Program-made: the position numbers and the translations under genes | Shown here: positions 1 to 6,632 of the stretch, piece after piece | How positions within the stretch are numbered: position 1 is the first letter of the stretch | Layout of the letters: the number at the start of each line of letters is the position of its first letter | Origin: Azonexus sp. | GTDB taxonomy: Bacteria > Pseudomonadota > Gammaproteobacteria > Burkholderiales > Rhodocyclaceae | Direction: 5' to 3' | DNA length: 15,385 nt | NCBI GenBank assembly: GCA_031285115.1 | Contig: JAITWU010000233.1 | Location: 1 to 15,385 of the forward strand | Notes under the pieces: model-generated | Told to the model about the DNA's origin: nothing | The model's input: the letters and a program-made list of their open reading frames with translations, nothing else | Database searches by the model: none

Positions 1-68
1 GTGATGTAGCTGAAGACATTGAAAAAACGAATGTCCTGAGCGAGCCATTGCGCCAGCGCGAGCAACAT
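1..68 (-). CDS. mraY: MraY, phospho-MurNAc-pentapeptide transferase (N-terminal fragment, cut by window edge)
   Basis: Only the first 22 codons are present, because the gene runs off position 1. The visible peptide begins MLLALAQWLAQ and contains FNVFSYIT, which matches the conserved N-terminus of MraY (FNVFSYLT in Escherichia coli). From family knowledge, MraY is an integral inner-membrane enzyme that transfers phospho-MurNAc-pentapeptide from UDP to undecaprenyl phosphate, forming lipid I. The ATG at 68-66 shares its A with the murF TGA stop (TGATG, one-base overlap). A GGAG ribosome-binding sequence lies about 8 bases upstream inside the murF end. Its position directly after murF is the standard order of the dcw cluster. 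The identification rests on a short peptide plus context, but both agree. Confidence 0.88.
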   Translation of the reverse strand, partial: MLLALAQWLAQDIRFFNVFSYI

Positions 69-1453
69 CAGACATTCTCCTTCGGGGCAGCGGGGGGATC
101 GACGAGAACATCGACAAGAGCATCGGCCACCCGCTCCATCTTCATAAAACGCGAACCTTTGATGAGCACGGTCGTTTCCGGCCCCAGTTCCTTGTCCACG
201 GCGGCGACCAGATCGTCGAGACGGGTGAAATGCCGCCCGCCGTCGCCGAAATTACGCGCCGCCTGACGGCTGGCTTCGCCCAGCGCCAACAAGCGGTCGA
301 TGCCCTGACTCTTGGCGTAGCCGCCGATTTCGTCGTGATACTGGCCGCAGGCTTCGCCGATTTCGCCCATGTCGCCAAGGACGAGAATCTTTTTGCCGAC
401 GGTGGCGGCGAGCACGTCGATGCCAGCCCGCACCGAATCGGGATTGGCGTTGTAGGTGTCGTCGAGAATCTCCGCGCCCTTTTTGCCAGCGCGGCGCTGC
501 AAGCGGCCTTTGACGCCAGCAAAAGATTTCAGCCCGGCAATCACGGCGGCGAGCGGCACGCCCGTAGCCAGACAGGCGGCGGCGGCGGCGACTGCGTTGC
601 GGGCATTGTGGCGGCCCGCGACGGCGAGGCAGAGCGTCGCCCGGCCTTCGGCGGCGGCCAGGGTCAGTTCGGTTTCGAGGCCATGCTGGCGGACGTAACC
701 GCGCACATCGGCTTCATGGTCGATGGCAAAGCTGCGCACCCGGCGCGGCGCGGCCATGCTGCGCCAGCCAGCGGCGTAAGCGTCGTCGGCATTGATGACG
801 GCGACGCCATCGTCCGTCAGGCCGGTAAAAATGCTGCCTTTCTCGCGGGCCACCTGATCGAGATCGCCCATGCCTTCGAGATGGGCGCGCTGGGCGTTGG
901 TCACCAGCGCCACGGTCGGCGCGCCAAGTTTCGCCAGATAAGCGATTTCGCCGGGGTGATTCATGCCCATTTCGATCACGGCGGCGCGATGGCTGGCGTT
1001 CAGCCCAAGCAGGGTCAGCGGCAGGCCGATGTCGTTGTTGAGATTGCCGCGCGTCGCCAGGACCGCCTCGCCAAAGGCGGCGCGGAGAATGGCGGCGATC
1101 ATTTCCTTGGTCGTCGTCTTGCCGTTGGAGCCGGTCACGGCAATCACCGGCAGCGTGAAAGCGGCCCGCCAGGCAGCGGCCAAAGCGCCCAAAGCGAGCC
1201 GGGTATCGGCGACGATGACGGCTGAAGCGCCTGTCGGCAGCTTCTTTTCGTCATCGACCAGCAAGGCCGCTGCGCCCGCCGCGATGGCTTGACCGAGAAA
1301 ATCGTGGGCGTCGAAACGCTCGCCGCGCAAGGCGACGAACAACTGGCCCGGCCCGATGTGGCGCGTATCGGTGCTGACGCCCGTCAGCGCCGTATCAGCG
1401 CCGACCAGACGACCGCCGGTGACGGCGGCGACGCGGGAAAGCAGCCCGTTCAT
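68..1453 (-). CDS. murF: MurF, UDP-MurNAc-tripeptide:D-Ala-D-Ala ligase
   Basis: A cytoplasmic ATP-dependent Mur ligase of 461 residues, the normal family length. It adds D-Ala-D-Ala to UDP-MurNAc-tripeptide, completing the soluble pentapeptide precursor that MraY uses next. The N-terminal domain (about 1-100) has the MurF-type STDTR and GQLFVALRGE features. The central domain has the P-loop TGSNGKTT (residues 107-114), EMGMNHPGEI (161-170) and NAQRAHLEGMG (about 186-196). The C-terminal ligase domain carries DDTYNANPDS (331-340), a hallmark that separates MurF from MurE. The ATG at 1453 overlaps the murE TGA in an ATGA junction of 4 bases. A GGGAGGG sequence six bases upstream fixes the start. 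It lies in the mra/dcw operon between murE and mraY and is almost certainly translationally coupled to both. No missing residues are apparent. Confidence 0.97.
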   Translation of the reverse strand: MNGLLSRVAAVTGGRLVGADTALTGVSTDTRHIGPGQLFVALRGERFDAHDFLGQAIAAGAAALLVDDEKKLPTGASAVIVADTRLALGALAAAWRAAFTLPVIAVTGSNGKTTTKEMIAAILRAAFGEAVLATRGNLNNDIGLPLTLLGLNASHRAAVIEMGMNHPGEIAYLAKLGAPTVALVTNAQRAHLEGMGDLDQVAREKGSIFTGLTDDGVAVINADDAYAAGWRSMAAPRRVRSFAIDHEADVRGYVRQHGLETELTLAAAEGRATLCLAVAGRHNARNAVAAAAACLATGVPLAAVIAGLKSFAGVKGRLQRRAGKKGAEILDDTYNANPDSVRAGIDVLAATVGKKILVLGDMGEIGEACGQYHDEIGGYAKSQGIDRLLALGEASRQAARNFGDGGRHFTRLDDLVAAVDKELGPETTVLIKGSRFMKMERVADALVDVLVDPPAAPKENV

Positions 1454-2943
1454 GCCGCGCCCTCCCCGGCATTGGTATTGGTATTGGCATTGCGCCGCAG
1501 CGCCAGCGCCTGTCGCGCCTGTTCGACATCAGAAAAAGCGTGGCGGACGCCAGCGATTTCCTGATACGCCTCATGCCCTTTGCCCGCGACGAGAATCACG
1601 TCGTTTTCGCTCGCCTCGCGCACCGCCCGGCAAATGGCGGCGGCGCGGTCGAGTTCGACCTCAGCCCCGGCAAAACCGGCAACGATGTCGGCAACGATGG
1701 CCGCTGGCGCTTCGCTGCGCGGATTGTCGCTGGTGACGAGCGCGCGGTCGGCGTGGCGGGCGGCGACTTCGGCCATCTGCGGGCGCTTGCCGCGGTCGCG
1801 GTCGCCGCCGCAGCCGAAGACCACGGCGAGACGCCCGCCGCGCTCGGCGGCGACGGGGCGCAGCGTGGTCAAGGCGTTGTCGAGCGCATCCGGCGTATGG
1901 GCGTAGTCGATGACGACGAGCGGCTCGCCGCCGCCGCCCAGCCGCTCCATGCGTCCCGGCGGCGGTTTCAGCACGGCCAGACGGCGGACTACTTCGCCCG
2001 CAGGCAGACCGGCATCGTGCAGCACGGCGGCGACGGCAAGCAGGTTGGCGATGTTGTAACGGCCTATCAATTCCGTTTCGACCATGCCATGCCCGTTCGG
2101 CAGACGCAGCATGAAACGCTGGCCAAAGGGCGTGTTTTCGAGACTTTCCGCCCGCACCTGGGCGGGGAAATTGCGCCGCTCATCGCCGATGCCGTAGCCG
2201 AGCACGCGCAGCGCCGTGGTTTCAGCGGCCAGATGCGGGCCAAAGGGATCGTCGAGATTGATGACGGCGGTGCGCAGACGCGGCCAGTGGAACAGTTTTT
2301 CCTTGGCGGCGGCATAGGCTTCCATGCTGCCGTGGTAGTCGAGATGGTCGCGGGAGAGATTGGTGAAGACGGCGACATCAATCCGCGCGCCATTCAGACG
2401 CCCTTCTTCGATGCCGATCGAGCTGGCTTCCAAAGCGCAGGCGGCGGCGCCCGCCGCCTGAAATTCGGCAAGGTGGCGCATCAATGTCGTCGCTTCCGGC
2501 GTCGTCAGGCCGGTGTCGGCGAGCGCGCCGGGAAAGCCCGCGCCGAGCGTGCCGATGATGGCGCAGGGTTTGGCGTAGGCGTGGGCGATGCACTGGCTGA
2601 CCGTCGTTTTGCCATTGGTGCCGGTAATGGCAATCAGCGACAGGCGCTCGCTCGGGTAACTGTAGAGGGCATGGGCGATCGGGCCGGTGAGCGGACGCAG
2701 CGCCTCGACCGGCTGGTTGGGCACGGCCCACGCCGGATTCCAGGCAAAACCGCCGCCCGGCTGCCAGAGCACGGCCACCGCGCCACGGGCGATGGCGTCG
2801 GCGATGTAGGCGCGGCCATCGGCAAGATCGCCGGGATAGGCGATAAAGAGGTCGCCCGGCCTGACCTGACGGCTGTCGTCAGTCGCGCCGGTCATGGCGA
2901 CGCCCTTGAGGGCGAAGTCGATCAATTCGCGCGGTGTGCTCAC
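1450..2943 (-). CDS. murE: MurE, UDP-MurNAc-L-Ala-D-Glu:meso-diaminopimelate ligase
   Basis: A cytoplasmic Mur ligase of 497 residues that adds the third stem-peptide residue. Visible motifs in order are the P-loop TGTNGKTT (107-114), TTPEATTL (147-154), the probable carbamylated lysine in AAAKEKLF (K214), DYAHTPDAL (346-354), DNPR (406-409) and GKGHE (454-458). DNPR is the established signature for meso-diaminopimelate specificity, so a Gram-negative type of peptidoglycan is expected. The start is a GTG at 2943, embedded in the ftsI stop (GTGA, 4-base overlap), with a purine-rich AAGGGGGG just upstream. The C-terminus ends in a low-complexity tail (NANTNTNAGEGAA) encoded by a short hexanucleotide repeat. 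That tail lies beyond the conserved fold and is probably dispensable. The gene order ftsI-murE-murF is canonical. Confidence 0.97.
   Translation of the reverse strand: MSTPRELIDFALKGVAMTGATDDSRQVRPGDLFIAYPGDLADGRAYIADAIARGAVAVLWQPGGGFAWNPAWAVPNQPVEALRPLTGPIAHALYSYPSERLSLIAITGTNGKTTVSQCIAHAYAKPCAIIGTLGAGFPGALADTGLTTPEATTLMRHLAEFQAAGAAACALEASSIGIEEGRLNGARIDVAVFTNLSRDHLDYHGSMEAYAAAKEKLFHWPRLRTAVINLDDPFGPHLAAETTALRVLGYGIGDERRNFPAQVRAESLENTPFGQRFMLRLPNGHGMVETELIGRYNIANLLAVAAVLHDAGLPAGEVVRRLAVLKPPPGRMERLGGGGEPLVVIDYAHTPDALDNALTTLRPVAAERGGRLAVVFGCGGDRDRGKRPQMAEVAARHADRALVTSDNPRSEAPAAIVADIVAGFAGAEVELDRAAAICRAVREASENDVILVAGKGHEAYQEIAGVRHAFSDVEQARQALALRRNANTNTNAGEGAA
1471..1492 (-). repeat. Hexanucleotide repeat in the 3' end of murE
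   Basis: The plus strand reads ATTGGT, ATTGGT, ATTGGC, ATTG in tandem, 3.7 units. It encodes alternating Asn-Thr/Asn-Ala in the last residues of MurE. The unit is a multiple of three, so slippage would lengthen or shorten the tail without a frameshift. It lies outside the conserved ligase domain. Confidence 0.7.
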
Positions 2944-4691
2944 AGCGCCCCCCTTGCCGTCTCGCTGGCGGCGACCTGGAGCGGCGCATCGAGCGGCACG
3001 CCAAGCGTGCGCAAAGCGCCAGCGGCAATCCGGGAAAAAGCCGGGCCAGCGACATCGCCGCCGAAATAACCGCCGACGCTCGGCTCGTCGATCATCACCG
3101 CAATGACCAGACGCGGATCGCTGATTGGCGCGATGCCGACAAAGGAGGCCACGTATTTGCGGGCATAGACGCCGCCTTCGACCTTGTAGGCGGTGCCGGT
3201 CTTGCCGCCGACGCGATAACCGGCGACCCGCGCCTGTGGCGCGGTGCCGCCCGGCTGGGCGGCCATTTCGAGCATCAGCCGCAGTTCGCGCACGGTCTGC
3301 GGCGAGAAGATGCGGCTGCCATGCACGGCGGCGTCATCATCGACGCGCAGCAAGGACAGCGGCAGCAATTCGCCATCGGTGGCGAACACGGTGTAAGCGC
3401 GCGCCATCTGGATCAGGCTCACGGAAATGCCCTGGCCGTAAGCCATCGTCGCCTGCTCGATGGGCCGCCAGTTTTTCCAGGGCCGCATCCGCCCACCGAC
3501 TTCGCCGGGAAAACCGAGATTCGGCTCCTGGCCGAAGCCGAGTTTGTCGAACAATTCCCACATGTCGCGCGGCGTAAAACCAAGGGCAATCTTGGCCGTG
3601 CCGATGTTCGATGATTTCTGGATGATTTCCGCCACCGTCAGCACGCCATGCGGATGGGCGTCGGAAATCGTCGCCGTGCCGATGGTCATTCGCCCCGGCG
3701 CGGTGTTGATCGGCGTATTGACGCTGACTTTGCCCTGTTCCAGCGCCAGCGCGGCGATAAAGGGCTTCATCACCGAACCCGGCTCGTAGGTGTCGGTGAT
3801 GGCGCGGTTGCGCAGTTGCGCGCCGGAGAGTTTTTCGCGGTTGTTCGGGTTGTAGGTCGGCCAGTTGGCAAGGGCGAGAATTTCGCCATTGCGCGCATCA
3901 ATGACAATGACGCCGCCCGCCTTGGCCTGATGAGCTTCGACCGTGGCTTTCAACTGGCTGGAGGCGAGGTACTGGATCTTGGCGTCGAGCGCCAGACGGA
4001 TGTCTTTGCCATCCTGCGGCGGCCGCATGGCGCCGACGTCTTCGACGATGTTGCCGCGCCGGTCGCGGATCACGGCGCGGTTGCCGGGGTGGCCGAGCAG
4101 ACTTTTCTCGAAAGCCAGTTCAACGCCTTCCAGCCCCTTGTCATCGACGCCGGTAAAGCCGACGACATGGGCCGTCATGTCGGCGGCGGGATAGAAGCGG
4201 CGATATTCCTGTTCCTGATGGATGCCGGGCAATTTCAAGGCGGCGATGCGACCGCCGATTTCCGGCGAAACCTGACGACGGACGTAAACGAAATTTTTGT
4301 CGGCGGCGATTTTGCCGTCGAGTTCGCGCACGCCCATGCCGAGCAAGGCGGCCAACTGGCGTTTCTGCTCGCCGTTCATCGCCCGCGCATCGGCGGGAAT
4401 GGCCCAGATCGACTTCATCGGCGTCGATACCGCCAGCATGTCGCCGTTGCGATCGACGATTTTGCCGCGCGAGGCCGAAACTTCGATGTCGCGGCGATAG
4501 CGCGAATCGCCCTTTTCCTGCAAAAAATCGTTGTTGATGACCTGCAAATAAAAAGCCCGCAGCACCAGCGCCAGCAGCGCCGCCATGAGCGCCAGACCGA
4601 CCATGCGCGAGCGCCAGCCTTGCAGCGCCAGTTCGAGCACCGGGCTTTCGGTAAAGCGATGACCGCGCTGCGGCCGACGGCTGATGCCCAT
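2940..4691 (-). CDS. ftsI: FtsI (PBP3), septal peptidoglycan D,D-transpeptidase
   Basis: The class B penicillin-binding protein of the divisome, which cross-links septal peptidoglycan together with FtsW. The chosen start (MGISRRPQ, ATG at 4691) gives 583 residues, close to the family norm. The frame stays open upstream for 38 more codons, but that stretch overlaps ftsL and is arginine-rich. The chosen ATG shares one base with the ftsL stop (TGATG) and has GGGAGGG about five bases upstream. A single membrane segment lies at about 30-50, followed by the periplasmic pedestal (SRGKIVDRNG near 74-83) and the transpeptidase domain. The active-site motifs are all present: SxxK as S306-V-M-K309 in EPGSVMKPF, SxN as S360-S-N362, and KTGT at 497-500. 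Their spacing matches E. coli FtsI. The gene overlaps murE by four bases. Confidence 0.97.
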   Translation of the reverse strand: MGISRRPQRGHRFTESPVLELALQGWRSRMVGLALMAALLALVLRAFYLQVINNDFLQEKGDSRYRRDIEVSASRGKIVDRNGDMLAVSTPMKSIWAIPADARAMNGEQKRQLAALLGMGVRELDGKIAADKNFVYVRRQVSPEIGGRIAALKLPGIHQEQEYRRFYPAADMTAHVVGFTGVDDKGLEGVELAFEKSLLGHPGNRAVIRDRRGNIVEDVGAMRPPQDGKDIRLALDAKIQYLASSQLKATVEAHQAKAGGVIVIDARNGEILALANWPTYNPNNREKLSGAQLRNRAITDTYEPGSVMKPFIAALALEQGKVSVNTPINTAPGRMTIGTATISDAHPHGVLTVAEIIQKSSNIGTAKIALGFTPRDMWELFDKLGFGQEPNLGFPGEVGGRMRPWKNWRPIEQATMAYGQGISVSLIQMARAYTVFATDGELLPLSLLRVDDDAAVHGSRIFSPQTVRELRLMLEMAAQPGGTAPQARVAGYRVGGKTGTAYKVEGGVYARKYVASFVGIAPISDPRLVIAVMIDEPSVGGYFGGDVAGPAFSRIAAGALRTLGVPLDAPLQVAASETARGAL

Positions 4692-4972
4692 CAGCGCCCT
4701 CCCGTCGGCTTGCCTGCGGCCACGGCGGGGTGACCGGCGACATCGGGCTGGACCATGCGCAACCGCTCGCGGGCGATTTTTTCGATACGCGGATGCGTCG
4801 CCCAAGTCGACATTTCGAGTTGCAACTGGCCGTATTCGACATCGAGCTGACGCGAGCGCTCCTGCTCCCGTTCGAGTTCCTGAAAGAGCTTGCGGGCGTG
4901 GTGCTGCGAGGTCACCAGCGCCAGGGCGGAGACGACGGCGACGAGAAGAAGGGCCATATTGAAACGCGACAT
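4691..4972 (-). CDS. ftsL: FtsL, cell-division bitopic membrane protein
   Basis: A 93-residue protein with the FtsL layout: a very short cytoplasmic N-terminus (MSRFN), one membrane segment (about 6-22) and a charged coiled-coil region (about 28-60, FQELEREQERSRQLDVEYG). A proline/glycine-rich tail follows. From family knowledge, FtsL forms a complex with FtsB and FtsQ that activates FtsW/FtsI at the septum. Sequence identity in this family is low, so the call rests on architecture, size and position between rsmH and ftsI. The start is the ATG at 4972, one base after the rsmH stop. A TTG at 4990 would add six residues but lies inside rsmH and is less likely. The stop overlaps the ftsI ATG by one base. 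Confidence 0.93.
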   Translation of the reverse strand: MSRFNMALLLVAVVSALALVTSQHHARKLFQELEREQERSRQLDVEYGQLQLEMSTWATHPRIEKIARERLRMVQPDVAGHPAVAAGKPTGGR

Positions 4973-4973
4973 C

Positions 4974-5912
4974 TCAGAGCTTCTCGGCAACCCGCATCAC
5001 GGCGCTGCGCGCCCGTGGATTGGCCGTCACTTCAGCGCCATCGGGGCGCAGCGCCTTGCCCACCCGGCGCAATTTCGGCTTGGGCAACTGGTCGGCGCGC
5101 AGCGGCAGATTTTTCGGCAAGTTATCCGTCGCCGACTGCTCGCGCATGAACTGTTTGACGATGCGGTCTTCGAGCGAGTGAAAACTGATCACCACCAGCC
5201 GCCCGCCCGGCTTCAAAAGATCGACCGCCTGCGGCAGGGCTATCTCCAGTTGGCGGAGTTCTTGATTGATATGAATCCGGAGAGCCTGAAAGCTGCGCGT
5301 CGCCGGGTCCTGCCCTGGTTCACGGGTGCGCACGGCCGCGCGAACGAGGGCCGCGAACTGTTGGGTTGTGAGAAGCGGCTGTTCGAGCCGAACAGCCACA
5401 ACCTTCTTTGCAATCTGGAAAGCAAACCGTTCTTCGCCATAATTTTTTATAACCTCCGTGATTTCCCTCAATTCGGCTCGCGCCAGCCATTCGGCTGCCG
5501 TTTCGCCCTTTGTCGTATCCATCCGCATATCGAGCGGCGCGTCAAAGCGAAAGCTGAAGCCGCGCTCGCCGTCGTCGATTTGCGGCGACGACACCCCTAC
5601 ATCAAACAAAATTCCATCAACTCCGGAAACGCCCGCCTCTGCGAGGGCTTCGGTGATTTCGCCAAAAGCCCGGTGCATCAGGCGAAAACGGCTGTCATCG
5701 AGCGCCGCGCCGACGGTAATGGCTTCTGGATCACGGTCGAGGGCGACCAGCCGCCCGCCCGTGCCCAATTGCGAAAGAATCCGGCGACTGTGGCCGCCAC
5801 GGCCAAACGTGGCGTCGACATAAACGCCATCGGCCTTGATCGCCAGCGCCTCGACCGCCCTATCGAGCAGCACCGTGGCATGGGCGCGACCCACGCCGCC
5901 ATTCACACTCAC
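4974..5912 (-). CDS. rsmH: RsmH (MraW), 16S rRNA m4C1402 methyltransferase
   Basis: A SAM-dependent methyltransferase of 312 residues that N4-methylates C1402 of 16S rRNA. Family motifs are all visible: [13 protein letters not shown] near the N-terminus (11-23), the SAM-binding [10 protein letters not shown] (33-42), [11 protein letters not shown] (103-113), SFHSLEDR (243-250) and [11 protein letters not shown] near the C-terminus. The start is GTG at 5912, overlapping the mraZ stop in a GTGA junction. A GGAG about 10 bases upstream supports it over another in-frame GTG at 5906. The middle of the gene (about 5380-5480) is visibly more AT-rich than the surroundings, but the protein motifs are intact. 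It is the second gene of the mra cluster and is translationally coupled to mraZ. Confidence 0.97.
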   Translation of the reverse strand: MSVNGGVGRAHATVLLDRAVEALAIKADGVYVDATFGRGGHSRRILSQLGTGGRLVALDRDPEAITVGAALDDSRFRLMHRAFGEITEALAEAGVSGVDGILFDVGVSSPQIDDGERGFSFRFDAPLDMRMDTTKGETAAEWLARAELREITEVIKNYGEERFAFQIAKKVVAVRLEQPLLTTQQFAALVRAAVRTREPGQDPATRSFQALRIHINQELRQLEIALPQAVDLLKPGGRLVVISFHSLEDRIVKQFMREQSATDNLPKNLPLRADQLPKPKLRRVGKALRPDGAEVTANPRARSAVMRVAEKL

Positions 5913-6358
5913 AGCGACAACGCTCCAAAGCAGCCGGGCAATTCGCCGGTAGACATGAGGTCGGCGGCCAGATCGTTCTGCTGCTTCCAGGCTGCCTCGT
6001 TCCAGATTTCAAAATGGCTGCCCATGCCGACGAGGTAAACGGTTTTTTCCAGTTGGGCGTAAGCGCGCAGTTCCGGCGCAATCAGGATGCGCCCTGCCGA
6101 ATCGAGTTCTTCGGTGCGGGCGTTGCCGACCAGCACACGCTTGATCGGCGCCGCCTTCGGGTCGAGGCTGGAGGCTTTGAGAATCTGTTCGCGGATCGGC
6201 AGCCAGGCCGGAGCGGGATAGAGCAGCAGGCAACGGTGCGGGTGCGCGGTCAAGACCAGCGCGCCTTCGGCGGCGGCGAACAGCGGCCCGCGCTGCTTTG
6301 CCGGTATGGCAAGCCGTCCCTTTGCATCCAGACTGAGCGCCGTCGCCCCCTCAAACAC
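5909..6358 (-). CDS. mraZ: MraZ, transcriptional regulator of the mra/dcw operon
   Basis: A MraZ-family DNA-binding protein of 149 residues, the usual length. It has two SpoVT/AbrB-like half domains, each with the DxxxR signature: DAKGR near residues 11-15 and DSAGR in the second half. From family knowledge, MraZ forms a ring-shaped oligomer, binds direct repeats in its own promoter and represses the division/cell-wall operon in E. coli. Two adjacent GTG codons (6361 and 6358) could start translation. I chose 6358 because it gives MFEGAT, like the family's MFRGA, and places a GGGGG ribosome-binding sequence five bases upstream rather than two. It is the first gene of the cluster. The matching promoter and operator repeats lie immediately upstream. 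Confidence 0.95.
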   Translation of the reverse strand: MFEGATALSLDAKGRLAIPAKQRGPLFAAAEGALVLTAHPHRCLLLYPAPAWLPIREQILKASSLDPKAAPIKRVLVGNARTEELDSAGRILIAPELRAYAQLEKTVYLVGMGSHFEIWNEAAWKQQNDLAADLMSTGELPGCFGALSL

Positions 6359-6362
6359 CACA

Positions 6363-6401
6363 ACCCCCGTTCACCCACTTTTCGACACGATACCCCACTT
6401 T
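6363..6401 (-). promoter_or_regulatory. Putative MraZ operator (MraZ boxes)
   Basis: On the minus strand two strong copies, AAAGTGGGG (6401-6393) and AAAGTGGGT (6381-6373), are spaced exactly 20 bases apart. With the 10-base phase known for MraZ sites (TGGGN separated by five bases), the units are TGGGG (6397), a degenerate TGTCG (6387), TGGGT (6377) and GGGGT (6367). The first overlaps the promoter -10 and the last overlaps the mraZ ribosome-binding site. Binding is inferred from the known MraZ box consensus; the repeat itself is directly visible. Confidence 0.75.
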
Positions 6402-6425
6402 AGAGCATGATTTCGGTAGCGTCAA
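6397..6425 (-). promoter_or_regulatory. Putative sigma-70 promoter of the mraZ operon
   Basis: On the minus strand TTGACG (6425-6420, five of six matches to the -35 consensus) is followed after exactly 17 bases by TAAAGT (6402-6397, four of six to the -10). The AT-rich stretch just upstream could act as an UP element. Transcription would start near 6390, giving a leader of about 30 bases before the mraZ GTG. The first MraZ box overlaps the -10, which fits autorepression. Confidence 0.7.
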
Positions 6426-6540
6426 CACAAAAAGGGATATTTTTTCTTATGCAACAATGACTTAGGCGTTATTTCGCAGACGGCCATAAAAAATAAACCC
6501 TTAAAAATCAAGGCTCGAAAAACGAATGTTAAAGTGACTT
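6426..6540. other. AT-rich intergenic stretch upstream of the mraZ promoter
   Basis: This stretch is much richer in A and T than the flanking genes, with several A/T runs of five to six. It contains no credible ORF. On the minus strand a weak CCTT-loop-AAGG stem near 6499-6513 is followed by T-rich sequence and could help end the diguanylate cyclase transcript. It may also serve as a promoter UP region. No function is proven by the sequence. Confidence 0.4.
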
Positions 6541-6551
6541 GTGAGCATCCA

Positions 6552-6592
6552 GGGCGGACTTGCAGCGAACCGCCCCGATTTATGCCAATCGG
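6552..6592 (-). other. Two adjacent short inverted repeats downstream of the diguanylate cyclase gene
   Basis: CCGATT (6575-6580) pairs with AATCGG (6587-6592) across a 6-base loop. GGGCGG (6552-6557) pairs with CCGCCC (6570-6575) across a 12-base loop. The two share one base, so they may be alternatives. Neither has a T-run directly after it on the minus strand. They may mark a 3' end of the upstream operon, but this is uncertain. Confidence 0.35.
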
Positions 6593-6615
6593 ATAATCAT
6601 CAAAGGGGATTGAGC

Positions 6616-6632
6616 AACGCCAGTCAGGCGTT
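6616..6632 (-). terminator. Weak hairpin at the stop codon of the diguanylate cyclase gene
   Basis: AACGCC and GGCGTT form a perfect six-base stem with a five-base loop, overlapping the last base of the stop codon. No U-tract follows (the next minus-strand bases are GCTCAATCC), so it is not a standard intrinsic terminator. It could protect the 3' end or act together with the two hairpins further downstream. Confidence 0.3.

Noticed and set aside
230..1225. A 331-codon open frame on the plus strand opposite murF
   Set aside because: It is antisense to MurF, whose catalytic motifs are intact, and its composition looks like a frame shadow.
1540..3069. A 509-codon open frame on the plus strand opposite murE and the ftsI end
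   Set aside because: It mirrors the MurE coding frame, spans a gene junction and shows no recognisable motif.
4692..4805. A 38-codon N-terminal extension of FtsI
   Set aside because: The extension is arginine-rich, lies inside ftsL, and the downstream ATG has a good ribosome-binding site and the one-base overlap typical of this cluster.
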